Part shown: in pieces, positions 25,230 to 33,258 of the stretch
Layout: every line of letters begins with the position of its first letter
Numbering within the stretch: the stretch's first letter is position 1
Source of the DNA: Bacillus sp. B-jedd
Lineage (GTDB): Bacteria > Bacillota > Bacilli > Bacillales > Cytobacillaceae
DNA length: 64,000 nucleotides
Direction: 5' to 3'
Assembly (NCBI RefSeq): GCF_000821085.1
Contig: NZ_CCXR01000001.1
Coordinates: forward strand, 3,493,001 to 3,557,000
Made by a program: the position numbers and the translations under genes
Notes under the pieces: generated by a model
What the model was told of the DNA's origin: nothing
Database searches by the model: none
What the model saw: only the letters and a program-made list of their open reading frames with translations

Positions 25230-25240
25230 GGTACCACCCC

Positions 25241-26140
25241 TTATTTTTTAATATGCTTTGGATCAAGCGCATCTCTAAGCCCATCGCCAAGAAAGTTATA
25301 AGCCAGAACGACCAAGGTGATTGCCAGCCCAGGCAGGACGCCAAGAACCGGGGCGGTCCAAATATATTGCTGTGCATTTTGCAGCATATTTCCCCAAGTC
25401 GGGGTCGGAGGCTGGATGCCCAATCCAAGATAACTGATCGCACTTTCGGTCAAAATGGACCAGGCAATTCCGAGTGTACAGGAAACTATGATGGTCGGGA
25501 TAACCTGTGGAATGACATGGGCAAAAAGGGTCCGTAAATGAGTTGCGCCTGACGCAACTGAAGCTTCCACAAACTCCTGCGCCTTCCATTTCATTGTTTC
25601 TCCATATACGACCCTGGCGATTTCCATCCATGACGTGAATGCAATAACGAGGACAATCATAACAGGGCTTTTTCCTAATACAGTCAAAGCCACAAGGGCA
25701 AGGAAAAAGTTCGGGATTGCCATTAACGCTTCCGTTACGCGCATCAAGATAGCCTCAATCCAACGGCCAAAGTATCCGGCAAACGCCCCGACAATCCCTC
25801 CTACCAAAATCGTCACAACCATTGCGGTAAAACCAACAAGCAGTGTAATTCTGCCGCCGTGAAGCATCCGGCTCAGAACATCCCTGCCAAGGTCGTCTGT
25901 TCCTAACGGATGTTGAGCTGTCCAAGGCGCTAAGGTAGCAGCAGGGTTAATTTTTTCCGGGCTGATCGTCCAAAAGATCGGACCAAGGAATACCATCAAA
26001 TGAACTAACAATAAAAAAATAAGTGCTATAAGGGCAATCTTATTTTGCAGGAGACGGGATAGGACGCTTCTCCTTTTAACCCTTGGCCTGCTTTTGTTGA
26101 CAATCACGTCGCCTGAATTATGTACAGGGATTGATGACAA
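25241..26140 (-). CDS. Peptide ABC transporter permease, DppC type
   Basis: The product has the DppC/OppC plan: a cytoplasmic N-terminus, a first helix (IALIALIFLLLVHLMVFLGP), the AQHPLGTDDLGRDVLSRMLHGGR segment, and the EAA loop EFVEASVASGATHLRTLFAHVIPQ. A TTG at 26140 (SSIPVHNSGD) is preferred to the GTG at 26155, because GGAGGTGG sits at proper distance only from the TTG. With TTG the protein is about 299 residues. It starts about 20 bp after the DppB-type gene. It forms the channel with DppB. Confidence 0.93.
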   Translation of the reverse strand: MSSIPVHNSGDVIVNKSRPRVKRRSVLSRLLQNKIALIALIFLLLVHLMVFLGPIFWTISPEKINPAATLAPWTAQHPLGTDDLGRDVLSRMLHGGRITLLVGFTAMVVTILVGGIVGAFAGYFGRWIEAILMRVTEALMAIPNFFLALVALTVLGKSPVMIVLVIAFTSWMEIARVVYGETMKWKAQEFVEASVASGATHLRTLFAHVIPQVIPTIIVSCTLGIAWSILTESAISYLGLGIQPPTPTWGNMLQNAQQYIWTAPVLGVLPGLAITLVVLAYNFLGDGLRDALDPKHIKK

Positions 26141-26158
26141 TGGTCCCACCTCCACTCC

Positions 26159-27094
26159 TTAAAAGTTTTTGACACGGGGATCAATCCTGGAATACACAAT
26201 ATCGACCAGGAAGTTTGAAACGATGACAATAAAGGTAACAATAACAGTCACACCCATGACAAGGTTGTAGTCACGTCCCTGGGCTGCCTCTACAATAAGC
26301 CTGCCCATTCCGGGCCAGCCGAACACTGTTTCAGTAATGACAGCACCGCCAAGAAGGCGTGGAATAAGCACCCCAATAATTGTCACGACTGGAATGAGTG
26401 CATTCCGCAATGCATGCGAATAGATAACAGTCCTTTCCTTTGCACCTTTTGCCCGGGCGGTCCGCACAAAATTCTGTGAGATAACCTCTAGCATGGAAGA
26501 CCTTGTAAACCTTACAATCGTCGGCAGGGTTGTTGTTGATAAAATTAATACCGGCATAATTAGATATTTCCACTTCTGCGCTCCTGTGCCGTCTCCGACT
26601 CCGGACGAAGGAAGCCATTGGAGGACAACGGAGAACAAGTAAATCAGCATAATAGCCAGCCAGAATGCGGGAACCGACAGCCCGATAGCTGAAAAGAAGT
26701 TTATTGAATAATCTGCGGCGCTATTGCGCCGAATTGCAGAAATGATTCCCAGAACGACCCCGGCTGCCACCGAAAAGATAAGCGTATAAATAGCCAGCTC
26801 GACTGTATGCGGAAATCGTTCTCCTACCCGTTGGATGACTGGCTGTCCGCTTGTCAGCGATTGGCCGAAGTTCCCCTGCAGTGATTCTGCTAGCCATTTG
26901 CCGTAACGGACGATTACCGGTTGGTCGAGCCCCATCTGTTTTGTCAAGGCTTCCCTCTCTTCAGCCGTAGCGTCCATCCTCATCAAGGAAGCCGGACCTC
27001 CCGGTGCGAGGTTGATTAAGAAGAATGTTATCGCCGTGACGATCAGCATCAAAATAACACTTTGCCATAGGCGATTGATGATGAAATTGACCAT
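26159..27094 (-). CDS. Peptide ABC transporter permease, DppB type
   Basis: From the ATG at 27094 (AAAGGGGGCATTACGGG ahead) the product is 311 residues: MVNFIINRLWQSVILMLIVT, FFLINLAPGGPA, EREALTKQMGLDQPVIVRYGKW, then the EAA loop NFVRTARAKGAKERTVIYSHALRN and the closing FLVDIVYSRIDPRV. These are classic DppB/OppB marks. It is encoded between the binding protein and DppC. The longer frame from 27160 has no RBS and adds an unlikely leader. Confidence 0.93.
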   Translation of the reverse strand: MVNFIINRLWQSVILMLIVTAITFFLINLAPGGPASLMRMDATAEEREALTKQMGLDQPVIVRYGKWLAESLQGNFGQSLTSGQPVIQRVGERFPHTVELAIYTLIFSVAAGVVLGIISAIRRNSAADYSINFFSAIGLSVPAFWLAIMLIYLFSVVLQWLPSSGVGDGTGAQKWKYLIMPVLILSTTTLPTIVRFTRSSMLEVISQNFVRTARAKGAKERTVIYSHALRNALIPVVTIIGVLIPRLLGGAVITETVFGWPGMGRLIVEAAQGRDYNLVMGVTVIVTFIVIVSNFLVDIVYSRIDPRVKNF

Positions 27095-27172
27095 CCCGTA
27101 ATGCCCCCTTTCATTAAAAAGGCTGCGATTGCCGCAATGAGCGGCAATCGGCACCAGCACGCTTGCTATCGT

Positions 27173-28798
27173 TTATTGTTGAATATACCACTCGTTGACA
27201 TAGTGCAGGGCTCCGCCGAAGTACATGTCAGGTACGCCTTTCAGCTTCTTGTTGCGGATTTGGATTTCTTCAGGGTACCAGAGGTACAGATATGGCAAAT
27301 TTTCAGCCATATATTGTTGCATTTCCTTATAGACCTCGCCACGCGCGGCAGGGTCGCTTGTCTGCTGACCTTTTACAAGTAACTCGTCAAGCTTAGCATC
27401 CTTATAACCCGGTATATTATTACCTTTGCCAGCATTGGAGGAATGGTACTGCGCGTAAACATCCGGATCTGCTGGGTATGCCCACCAGTTCAGAATCATG
27501 TCAAAGTCGCGTTCAATAATATTCTTCTGAATCATCGCATTCCACTCAAGTGTGTTCAGCTTCACATCAAGTCCAACTTCCTTCAGATACTGCTGAACCA
27601 TTTGAGCTATAGGTTCAAGGTCGCCTTGAATACCGATGTCAAATTCAAACTTGAATGGTTTTCCATCTTTGTCAAGGATGCCATCGCCATTTGAATCTTT
27701 CCAGCCGGCTTCTTCAAATAGGGCCTTTGCCTTTGCCGGGTCGTAATCATACCGCTTTACATCATCAGTATAATAGGTGCTCAATTGCGGCGTGATCGCT
27801 GCATCAGCGATTTTACCGAAGCCTTTTAAGACCGAGTCAATAATCGCCTGGCGGTCAATGGCATGTAAGAATGCCTGTCGAACTTTAAGGTCTGTGAACA
27901 TGGGATTCTCCTGGTTTAAGGAAATCCAGAAATACCTGTTTGCGTCGGAAGGCAGCACTTCAAGGTTTTTCGATTGCTTAATCCGCTCCAGAGAAGCCTT
28001 ATCTTCAAGTACAAAGATATCAAGCTCATTGCTCAGTGCCTGGGCAACATGGGTATTCTTTTCAGCAAGGATTTTGTAAACAAACTTATCAAGATGTGGC
28101 GCGCCTCCGAAGAAATCTTCGTTCGGGATAAGCTCGACGCTTTGTCCGGAAATATACGTACCAACCTTGAACGGCCCGGTTCCAACAGGCTTTTCCTTAT
28201 TAAAAGAAGTAAGTTCCCATGGATTTTGGCCCTCAAATTTATGCTTGGGAATAATTTCCGAATTGAAACCAAGGTAAGCAGGCAATGCTGCCCATGGGTT
28301 TTTTAAATGAAATTCTACTATATGGTCATTAACAACTTTTACATTATCAACAGCTTTATAGTTTGAAGCTCCATTTGAGCCCAACTCTTTATTCAAGACA
28401 ATATCGTTAAAGGTGAACGCAACGTCCTCTGCAGTAAACGGTTCACCGTCATGCCATTTGACTCCTTCACGGAGCTTAAACGTCCATACAAGGCCGTCTT
28501 CAGAAGCGCTCCATTCGGTGGCAAGGCTCGGTGATGGAGCATTATCTTTTCCTGGCTTTGTCAGACCGGAAAAGATGATGCGATTGACAACATTCGATTC
28601 AGCATATGCGTTCGGATGCCAAGGATTGAAAATGGGATCCCCTACAATCGGAGAGGTGACGGTCCCGCCTTTTTTCGGCTCCCCTGTCGAGTTTTTCCCT
28701 GTGCTGCTTGATGCCTCATCGGAAGAGCAAGCAGATGAAATAAGCAGCATAAAAATTATTGTTATAACGCCAACATACTTAAACCAATTTCTTTTCAT
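27173..28798 (-). CDS. Peptide-binding lipoprotein of the ABC transporter (DppE/OppA family)
   Basis: The 541-residue protein starts with a lipoprotein signal (MKRNWFKYVGVITIIFMLLISSACSS, Cys near 24) and is a family-5 extracellular solute-binding protein: GDPIFNPWHPNAYAESNVVNRI, LATEWSASEDGLVWTFKLREGVKWHDGEPFTAEDVAFTF, PVGTGPFKV, VRQAFLHAIDRQAI, and YDPAKAKALFEEAGWKDSNGDGILDKDG. It captures peptides at the outer face of the membrane. It is encoded 28 bp after the dipeptidase gene. Peptide length preference cannot be told from the sequence. Confidence 0.93.
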   Translation of the reverse strand: MKRNWFKYVGVITIIFMLLISSACSSDEASSSTGKNSTGEPKKGGTVTSPIVGDPIFNPWHPNAYAESNVVNRIIFSGLTKPGKDNAPSPSLATEWSASEDGLVWTFKLREGVKWHDGEPFTAEDVAFTFNDIVLNKELGSNGASNYKAVDNVKVVNDHIVEFHLKNPWAALPAYLGFNSEIIPKHKFEGQNPWELTSFNKEKPVGTGPFKVGTYISGQSVELIPNEDFFGGAPHLDKFVYKILAEKNTHVAQALSNELDIFVLEDKASLERIKQSKNLEVLPSDANRYFWISLNQENPMFTDLKVRQAFLHAIDRQAIIDSVLKGFGKIADAAITPQLSTYYTDDVKRYDYDPAKAKALFEEAGWKDSNGDGILDKDGKPFKFEFDIGIQGDLEPIAQMVQQYLKEVGLDVKLNTLEWNAMIQKNIIERDFDMILNWWAYPADPDVYAQYHSSNAGKGNNIPGYKDAKLDELLVKGQQTSDPAARGEVYKEMQQYMAENLPYLYLWYPEEIQIRNKKLKGVPDMYFGGALHYVNEWYIQQ

Positions 28799-28826
28799 AT
28801 TGGAACTCCCCCAATTTTCCGATTAA

Positions 28827-30056
28827 TTATTTCACCCATGTTTCCTTCAGGACACGCATGATGTTTTCACCCATGACCTTCCTGATGTCTTCGCGGCTGT
28901 ATCCTTTATTGACAAGCCAACGAACAACGTTCGGATAGGCTTCAGAAGGATTTTCAAGCCCTTTCACATAGCTCACTTCTTCAAAATCAACACCGGCATG
29001 CGATTCACCGATTGATAAGGCGTTAGCAAATACATGATGCAGACCCACATGGTCTCCGTATAGAGTATCAAGACCGAATGCGACATGATCGATTCCAACA
29101 AGCTTCACAACATGCTCGAAATGCTCCATGACTGATTCGATTGAATGCTCCGGATGATTAGCAGTCAGTGTTGTATGCGGCGCCGCTTCAATACCAATCA
29201 CTCCGCCTTTGGCAGCACATGCTTCAAATACATAATCAGGTTTCATTCGGTTGGTATTCCAAAGTGCCCTCGATCCAACGTGGGTAATAAAGATTGGTTT
29301 CTCACTCGCTTCAATAACATCCATTGCTGTTTTATCACCACAGTGGGAAACATCAATGGTCATGCCAAGCTTGTTCATACGTTTTACGACTTTGTGGCCG
29401 AACACTGTCAGTCCGGAATCGTTCTTTTCCTTCAGGCCGGAACCAAGAGCATTCGCTTCGGAGTAGGCAATTCCCATCACCCTGACTCCTAGGCCGTACA
29501 GGACATCGACGCGGTCGATTTCATTTTCGATTTGTGTTGCTGACTCAAGTGATGTGACAAATGCAATTTTGCCTTCACGTTTTGAGCGGTAAATATCTTC
29601 AATTGTGTCGGCTCTGATTACAAGGTCTTGATGAGCAAAGTCGCTATAGCGGATTCCAAGATCATGGATCACATCGTTCCATTTCCATCCCGCGTTCGAG
29701 GTAATCATCGCTGTTCCATCCATATAGTTTTCGAAAACAACATCCAGACCGGAAACACTTAAACCCTCATATCCAGTCCAATCACGGCCCTGGCGGCGAA
29801 ACTCGAAGATTTCCCCTACATTCTCGGGACAAACAAAGGTATGCTCATGAAGAGAAATAATTAATTCATCTTCAAGGATGACCTGAACTTCCTTTTCCTG
29901 TTCCTCCGAAAGGGGATAAGTGAACGGTTCAACCCGGCCGATTTCCTTCGCCAGCTTGTATGGCTTGTAATCCTCCCCAGGTTCAAGGTACTGGAACGAC
30001 TTATACCCGTTGTATGGTTTTGTTTTCGTTTGAACTTTTTGTACAGTTTCTGACAT
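28827..30056 (-). CDS. Membrane dipeptidase-family metallopeptidase (M19)
   Basis: The 409-residue protein belongs to the renal-dipeptidase family M19: SLHEHTFV (first metal His pair), KIAFVTSLESATQIENEIDRVDVLYGLGVRVMGIAYSEANALG (the bridging Glu region), MTIDVSHCGDKTAMDVIEAS and ITHVGSRALWNTNRMKPD (His ligands), and HVAFGLDTLYGDH. Such enzymes split dipeptides, often also with D-residues at the C-terminal position. No signal peptide is seen, so it probably acts in the cytosol on imported dipeptides. TTAGGAGAGTT precedes the ATG. It is encoded between DppF and the binding protein. Confidence 0.88.
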   Translation of the reverse strand: MSETVQKVQTKTKPYNGYKSFQYLEPGEDYKPYKLAKEIGRVEPFTYPLSEEQEKEVQVILEDELIISLHEHTFVCPENVGEIFEFRRQGRDWTGYEGLSVSGLDVVFENYMDGTAMITSNAGWKWNDVIHDLGIRYSDFAHQDLVIRADTIEDIYRSKREGKIAFVTSLESATQIENEIDRVDVLYGLGVRVMGIAYSEANALGSGLKEKNDSGLTVFGHKVVKRMNKLGMTIDVSHCGDKTAMDVIEASEKPIFITHVGSRALWNTNRMKPDYVFEACAAKGGVIGIEAAPHTTLTANHPEHSIESVMEHFEHVVKLVGIDHVAFGLDTLYGDHVGLHHVFANALSIGESHAGVDFEEVSYVKGLENPSEAYPNVVRWLVNKGYSREDIRKVMGENIMRVLKETWVK

Positions 30057-30139
30057 GTTTAACTCTCCTAACTTAATATTATTTGAATATTCCGTCTATT
30101 ATAGGTAGACAGATTGGATTACCAATAGCAAATAGTCTT

Positions 30140-31156
30140 TTACAGTGGGTAATGGCAGGCAGCCAAGTGACCAGACCCAACCTCTCTTAATAGCGGAACC
30201 TCTTTTTTACACCGTTCAGTAGCAAGCGGACAGCGTGTATGGAATTTACATCCCGAAGGAGGGTTGGCAGGCGATGGAATTTCCCCCTTCAATAAGATTG
30301 GACTCTTACGCTTATACGGATTGGGAACAGGGTTGGTGGATATTAGCGCCTGGGTATATGGATGGGCCGGATGAGTGAATAATTCATCCGTCTCGGCTAC
30401 TTCCACAAGGCTTCCCAAATACATGACCCCGACCCTTGTCGATATGTAGCGGACAACATTCAGGCCATGAGCAATGAATAAATACGTCAGATCAAGCTTA
30501 TCCTGAAGATCCTTCAGCAAATTGATGACCTGCGCTTGTACCGAGACATCTAATGCGGAAACGGCTTCATCAGCCAGAATGAATTTTGGATTGAGGGCAA
30601 TTGCCCTTGCAATCCCGACCCGCTGCCGCTGTCCTCCGGAAAATTCATGGGGATAATAATGAATCCGGTTCGGGTCGATCCCAACCAGCTCAAGGAGTTC
30701 GCGTACTTTATCCTCTCTTTCCTTGCCGGTGCCAATATGATGGACCTTAAACATCTCTCCAATAATTTCACCAATTGTAAAGCGCGGGTTCAGAGATCCG
30801 AATGGGTCCTGAAAAATGATTTGCATTTCACGGCGGATTTCCCGCAGCTTCTTTACCGAAAGGGTGCCAAGATCCTGGCCCTCAAACAAAACCTTTCCAT
30901 CCGTCGGTTCCTGGAGTCGAAGCATCGTCCTCCCTAACGTCGATTTTCCCGAACCAGACTCCCCGACAAGCCCGAAGGTTTCCCCCTTGCGAATGGTAAA
31001 TGAAACGTCGTCAACAGCCTTTACATTGCCGACCGCCTTTTTCAGAATTCCTTGTTTAATAGGGAAATACTTTTTCAGATTTTCAACTTCAACAAGAACG
31101 TCTGAATCCGTTTTTGGTTTGGCAATAGGTTTTTCTTCAGCAATTTCAGTAGTCAA
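30140..31156 (-). CDS. Peptide ABC transporter ATP-binding protein, DppF type
   Basis: The 338-residue ATPase has Walker A GESGSGKS (about 64), Q-loop, signature [16 protein letters not shown], Walker [14 protein letters not shown]-loop IAHGLNVV, and the C-terminal oligopeptide extension with clustered Cys ([21 protein letters not shown]) that may hold an iron-sulfur cluster, as in other Dpp/Opp ATPases. The start is TTG at 31156, with AGGGAGGGAGA ahead. It follows DppD by 27 bp. Confidence 0.93.
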   Translation of the reverse strand: MTTEIAEEKPIAKPKTDSDVLVEVENLKKYFPIKQGILKKAVGNVKAVDDVSFTIRKGETFGLVGESGSGKSTLGRTMLRLQEPTDGKVLFEGQDLGTLSVKKLREIRREMQIIFQDPFGSLNPRFTIGEIIGEMFKVHHIGTGKEREDKVRELLELVGIDPNRIHYYPHEFSGGQRQRVGIARAIALNPKFILADEAVSALDVSVQAQVINLLKDLQDKLDLTYLFIAHGLNVVRYISTRVGVMYLGSLVEVAETDELFTHPAHPYTQALISTNPVPNPYKRKSPILLKGEIPSPANPPSGCKFHTRCPLATERCKKEVPLLREVGSGHLAACHYPL

Positions 31157-31183
31157 ATGTCTCCCTCCCTTCTTTCCTTCCTA

Positions 31184-32179
31184 TCAAACAGACAATTTAA
31201 AATCTGCCATTACCTTTCCATGGTTCCAGCAAGCAATCTTCCTTGTCCCAATCGATTCCAGAACAGGATCGTCAACAGCACAGCGCTCTGTCGCGAAAGA
31301 GCACCTTGGATTGAATCGGCAGCCCTCGGGCATTTCCATCAAGCTAGGGATACTGCCCTTAATGGATGTCAGTCTTTGGCTGCGGTCACCGTCAATCGTC
31401 GGAATCGAAGATAGGAGCCCGAGTGTATATGGATGCTTCGGCTTGTCGAAAATCTCATACACCGAGCCTTCCTCGACAACCTTTCCTGCATACATGACAA
31501 CAATCTTATCAGCAAGCTGTGCCGCAACCCCAATATCATGGGTGATGAGAATAATCGCCATATTCAGGCGTTCCTTCAGTTCCTGAAGCAGATTCAGGAT
31601 TTGCGCCTGAATGGTGACATCAAGGGCAGTAGTCGGTTCATCGGCAATCAAAAGCTTAGGTTCGCAGGATAAGGCCACCGCTATCATCACCCTCTGCCTC
31701 ATGCCTCCAGACAATTCATGCGGATACTGTTTCAGCCGGATTTCCGGTTCAGATATGCCGACCAATGTGAGCAATTCCTTTGCCCGTTTCATCGCTGCTT
31801 CTTTAGAACAATTTTTATGCAACATAACGGCTTCGGTAATTTGTTTGCCAATGGTAAACACCGGATTCAAAGCTGTCATCGGCTCCTGGAAAATCATCGC
31901 GATTTCCCCGCCGCGTATCTTCCGCATTTCTTCAGGGCTTTTCTTCAGCAGGTTCTCTCCATTAAAGAGGATTTCCCCCTCAAGGACCTTCCCATTGTCA
32001 TAGTCAATCAAACGCAAAGCTGTCAACGACATCACACTTTTGCCGCTGCCTGACTCGCCTACTATACATACCGTTTCACTCGGATTCACAGTGAAGGATA
32101 TGTTTTCTACTGCCCTGACAACCCCATTATCCGTATGGAATCCTGTCGTAACATTTTTAACTTCCAATATAGGCTGCAT
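31184..32179 (-). CDS. Peptide ABC transporter ATP-binding protein, DppD type
   Basis: The 331-residue ATPase shows Walker [10 protein letters not shown], the Q-loop IFQEPMTALNPVF, signature LSGGMRQRVMIAVAL, Walker B LLIADEPTTALD, H-loop ITHDIGV, and the Cys-bearing C-terminal extension (EGCRFNPRCSFATERCAVDDP). With DppF it would form the asymmetric ATPase pair that drives the DppB/DppC channel. GGAGGGC precedes the ATG. It follows the XRE-cupin regulator gene by 28 bp. Confidence 0.93.
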   Translation of the reverse strand: MQPILEVKNVTTGFHTDNGVVRAVENISFTVNPSETVCIVGESGSGKSVMSLTALRLIDYDNGKVLEGEILFNGENLLKKSPEEMRKIRGGEIAMIFQEPMTALNPVFTIGKQITEAVMLHKNCSKEAAMKRAKELLTLVGISEPEIRLKQYPHELSGGMRQRVMIAVALSCEPKLLIADEPTTALDVTIQAQILNLLQELKERLNMAIILITHDIGVAAQLADKIVVMYAGKVVEEGSVYEIFDKPKHPYTLGLLSSIPTIDGDRSQRLTSIKGSIPSLMEMPEGCRFNPRCSFATERCAVDDPVLESIGTRKIACWNHGKVMADFKLSV

Positions 32180-32207
32180 AGAAAAGCCCTCCTTCCCCGA
32201 ATAAAAT

Positions 32208-32750
32208 TTAGAATATTACTGGCGTTATCACACACAGCAGGACCGTTTCCACATCAAGAGGATTTTCTCCAAAGTGCGGTACATTGGAAGGGAAATGGAT
32301 GGAATCCCCTTCCTCGACAATGTATTCCTCCTCACCAACCGTAAAAATCACTGTTCCTTTCAAGACATAATAAAACTCCTCCCCATAGTAATTAAATTTT
32401 TGCTTTCCTTTAATTTTAGGCCTTAGCTTGATAATGAAAGGGGCCAATGAACGATTGGGAAACTCCCCGTTCAGCCGATGATAAATCGACTCGAGGCCCT
32501 TTACTTCATAAGGAGTTTGTTCGTGCTTCCTAACCACATATTTTTCTTTCTTTTGTTTCTCAAAGAAATAAATAATATCAACCTCAAAAGCCTCAGCGAT
32601 CTTTCTTAACGAGTTGATGGCCAGTGAAGTCGTTCCGCGTTCAATCTGGGATAGAAAACTAACAGATAAATCTGTCATATCAGCAAGTTCTTTCAACGTC
32701 AGGCCCTTGCGGGTTCTAAGTTCTTTTATACGAATACAAATCTCATCCAT
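32208..32750 (-). CDS. XRE-family regulator with C-terminal cupin domain
   Basis: The 180-residue protein has a helix-turn-helix (about 5-65: IRIKELRTRKGLTLKELADMTDLSVSFLSQIERG) and a cupin domain (about 105-178: KFNYYGEEFYYVLKGTVIFTVGEEEYIVEEGDSIHFPSNVPH). XRE-cupin proteins usually bind a small ligand in the cupin pocket and control nearby uptake or breakdown genes. It is the first gene of the peptide operon, so autoregulation of the whole operon is likely. The ligand is unknown; an amino acid or peptide product would fit the context. Confidence 0.9.
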   Translation of the reverse strand: MDEICIRIKELRTRKGLTLKELADMTDLSVSFLSQIERGTTSLAINSLRKIAEAFEVDIIYFFEKQKKEKYVVRKHEQTPYEVKGLESIYHRLNGEFPNRSLAPFIIKLRPKIKGKQKFNYYGEEFYYVLKGTVIFTVGEEEYIVEEGDSIHFPSNVPHFGENPLDVETVLLCVITPVIF

Positions 32751-33129
32751 CTACAATTCCTCACAATGTCATTCTTGTTTTATCTGCACTTTTACAGTAT
32801 TACTTAACTTGTTATGATAATACCATAATTAACAAAAAAGAAAAGCATTATTTTCTGAATTTTTTTTATGTTTTGACTAAAAGTTATATAACAAAAGCAT
32901 CCTTTTTTACAAAAAAGGATTCCTTCTGCAAATTAATAAAGCAAATGCTTCAATTTTTTTATAATTCATGATGGCGAGCGCTTACTTTAATAGCCTTTTA
33001 GAAATACAGGAATGTTAATATTTATTCAAATATAGTAATATTTTAAAAAAAGGATTTTACGTTCATATTCACAAGAGCTAACACTGCTCCTGCTTGGATT
33101 GCAACAAATTTATGAATCAAACATATAAA
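32751..33129. other. AT-rich stretch upstream of the peptide operon
   Basis: No gene is seen in these roughly 380 bp. It must contain the promoter of the XRE-cupin operon, but no well-formed sigma-A pair was found; TATTAT and TATCAT-like hexamers around 32810-32830 are the best -10 candidates on the minus strand. Confidence 0.35.
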
Positions 33130-33153
33130 AACCCGCCATATATCTGGCGGGTT
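33130..33153 (-). terminator. Terminator of GH84 gene 2
   Basis: AACCCGCCA (33130-33138) pairs with TGGCGGGTT (33145-33153), with a 6-nt loop. TTTTATATG follows on the minus strand. A similar hairpin stands at 37557-37589 after the GH84 relic. Confidence 0.8.
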
Positions 33154-33218
33154 CCTCTTTCATAACTCTATCTATCAGCTCCATTCAATCCACACTCAAC
33201 TCCCGGAATCCCCTATAA

Positions 33219-33254
33219 ACGAAAACAAGAAAAACCGGGTAGTACAGAAAATCC
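33219..33254. repeat. Dispersed intergenic repeat, copy near GH84 gene 2
   Basis: ACGAAAACAAGAAAAACCGG then GTAGTACAGAAAATCC is a degenerate copy of the AAACAAGAAAA / CGGG / AGTGACAGGCACC motif. It touches the stop of GH84 gene 2. Confidence 0.45.
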
Positions 33255-33258
33255 TAAT

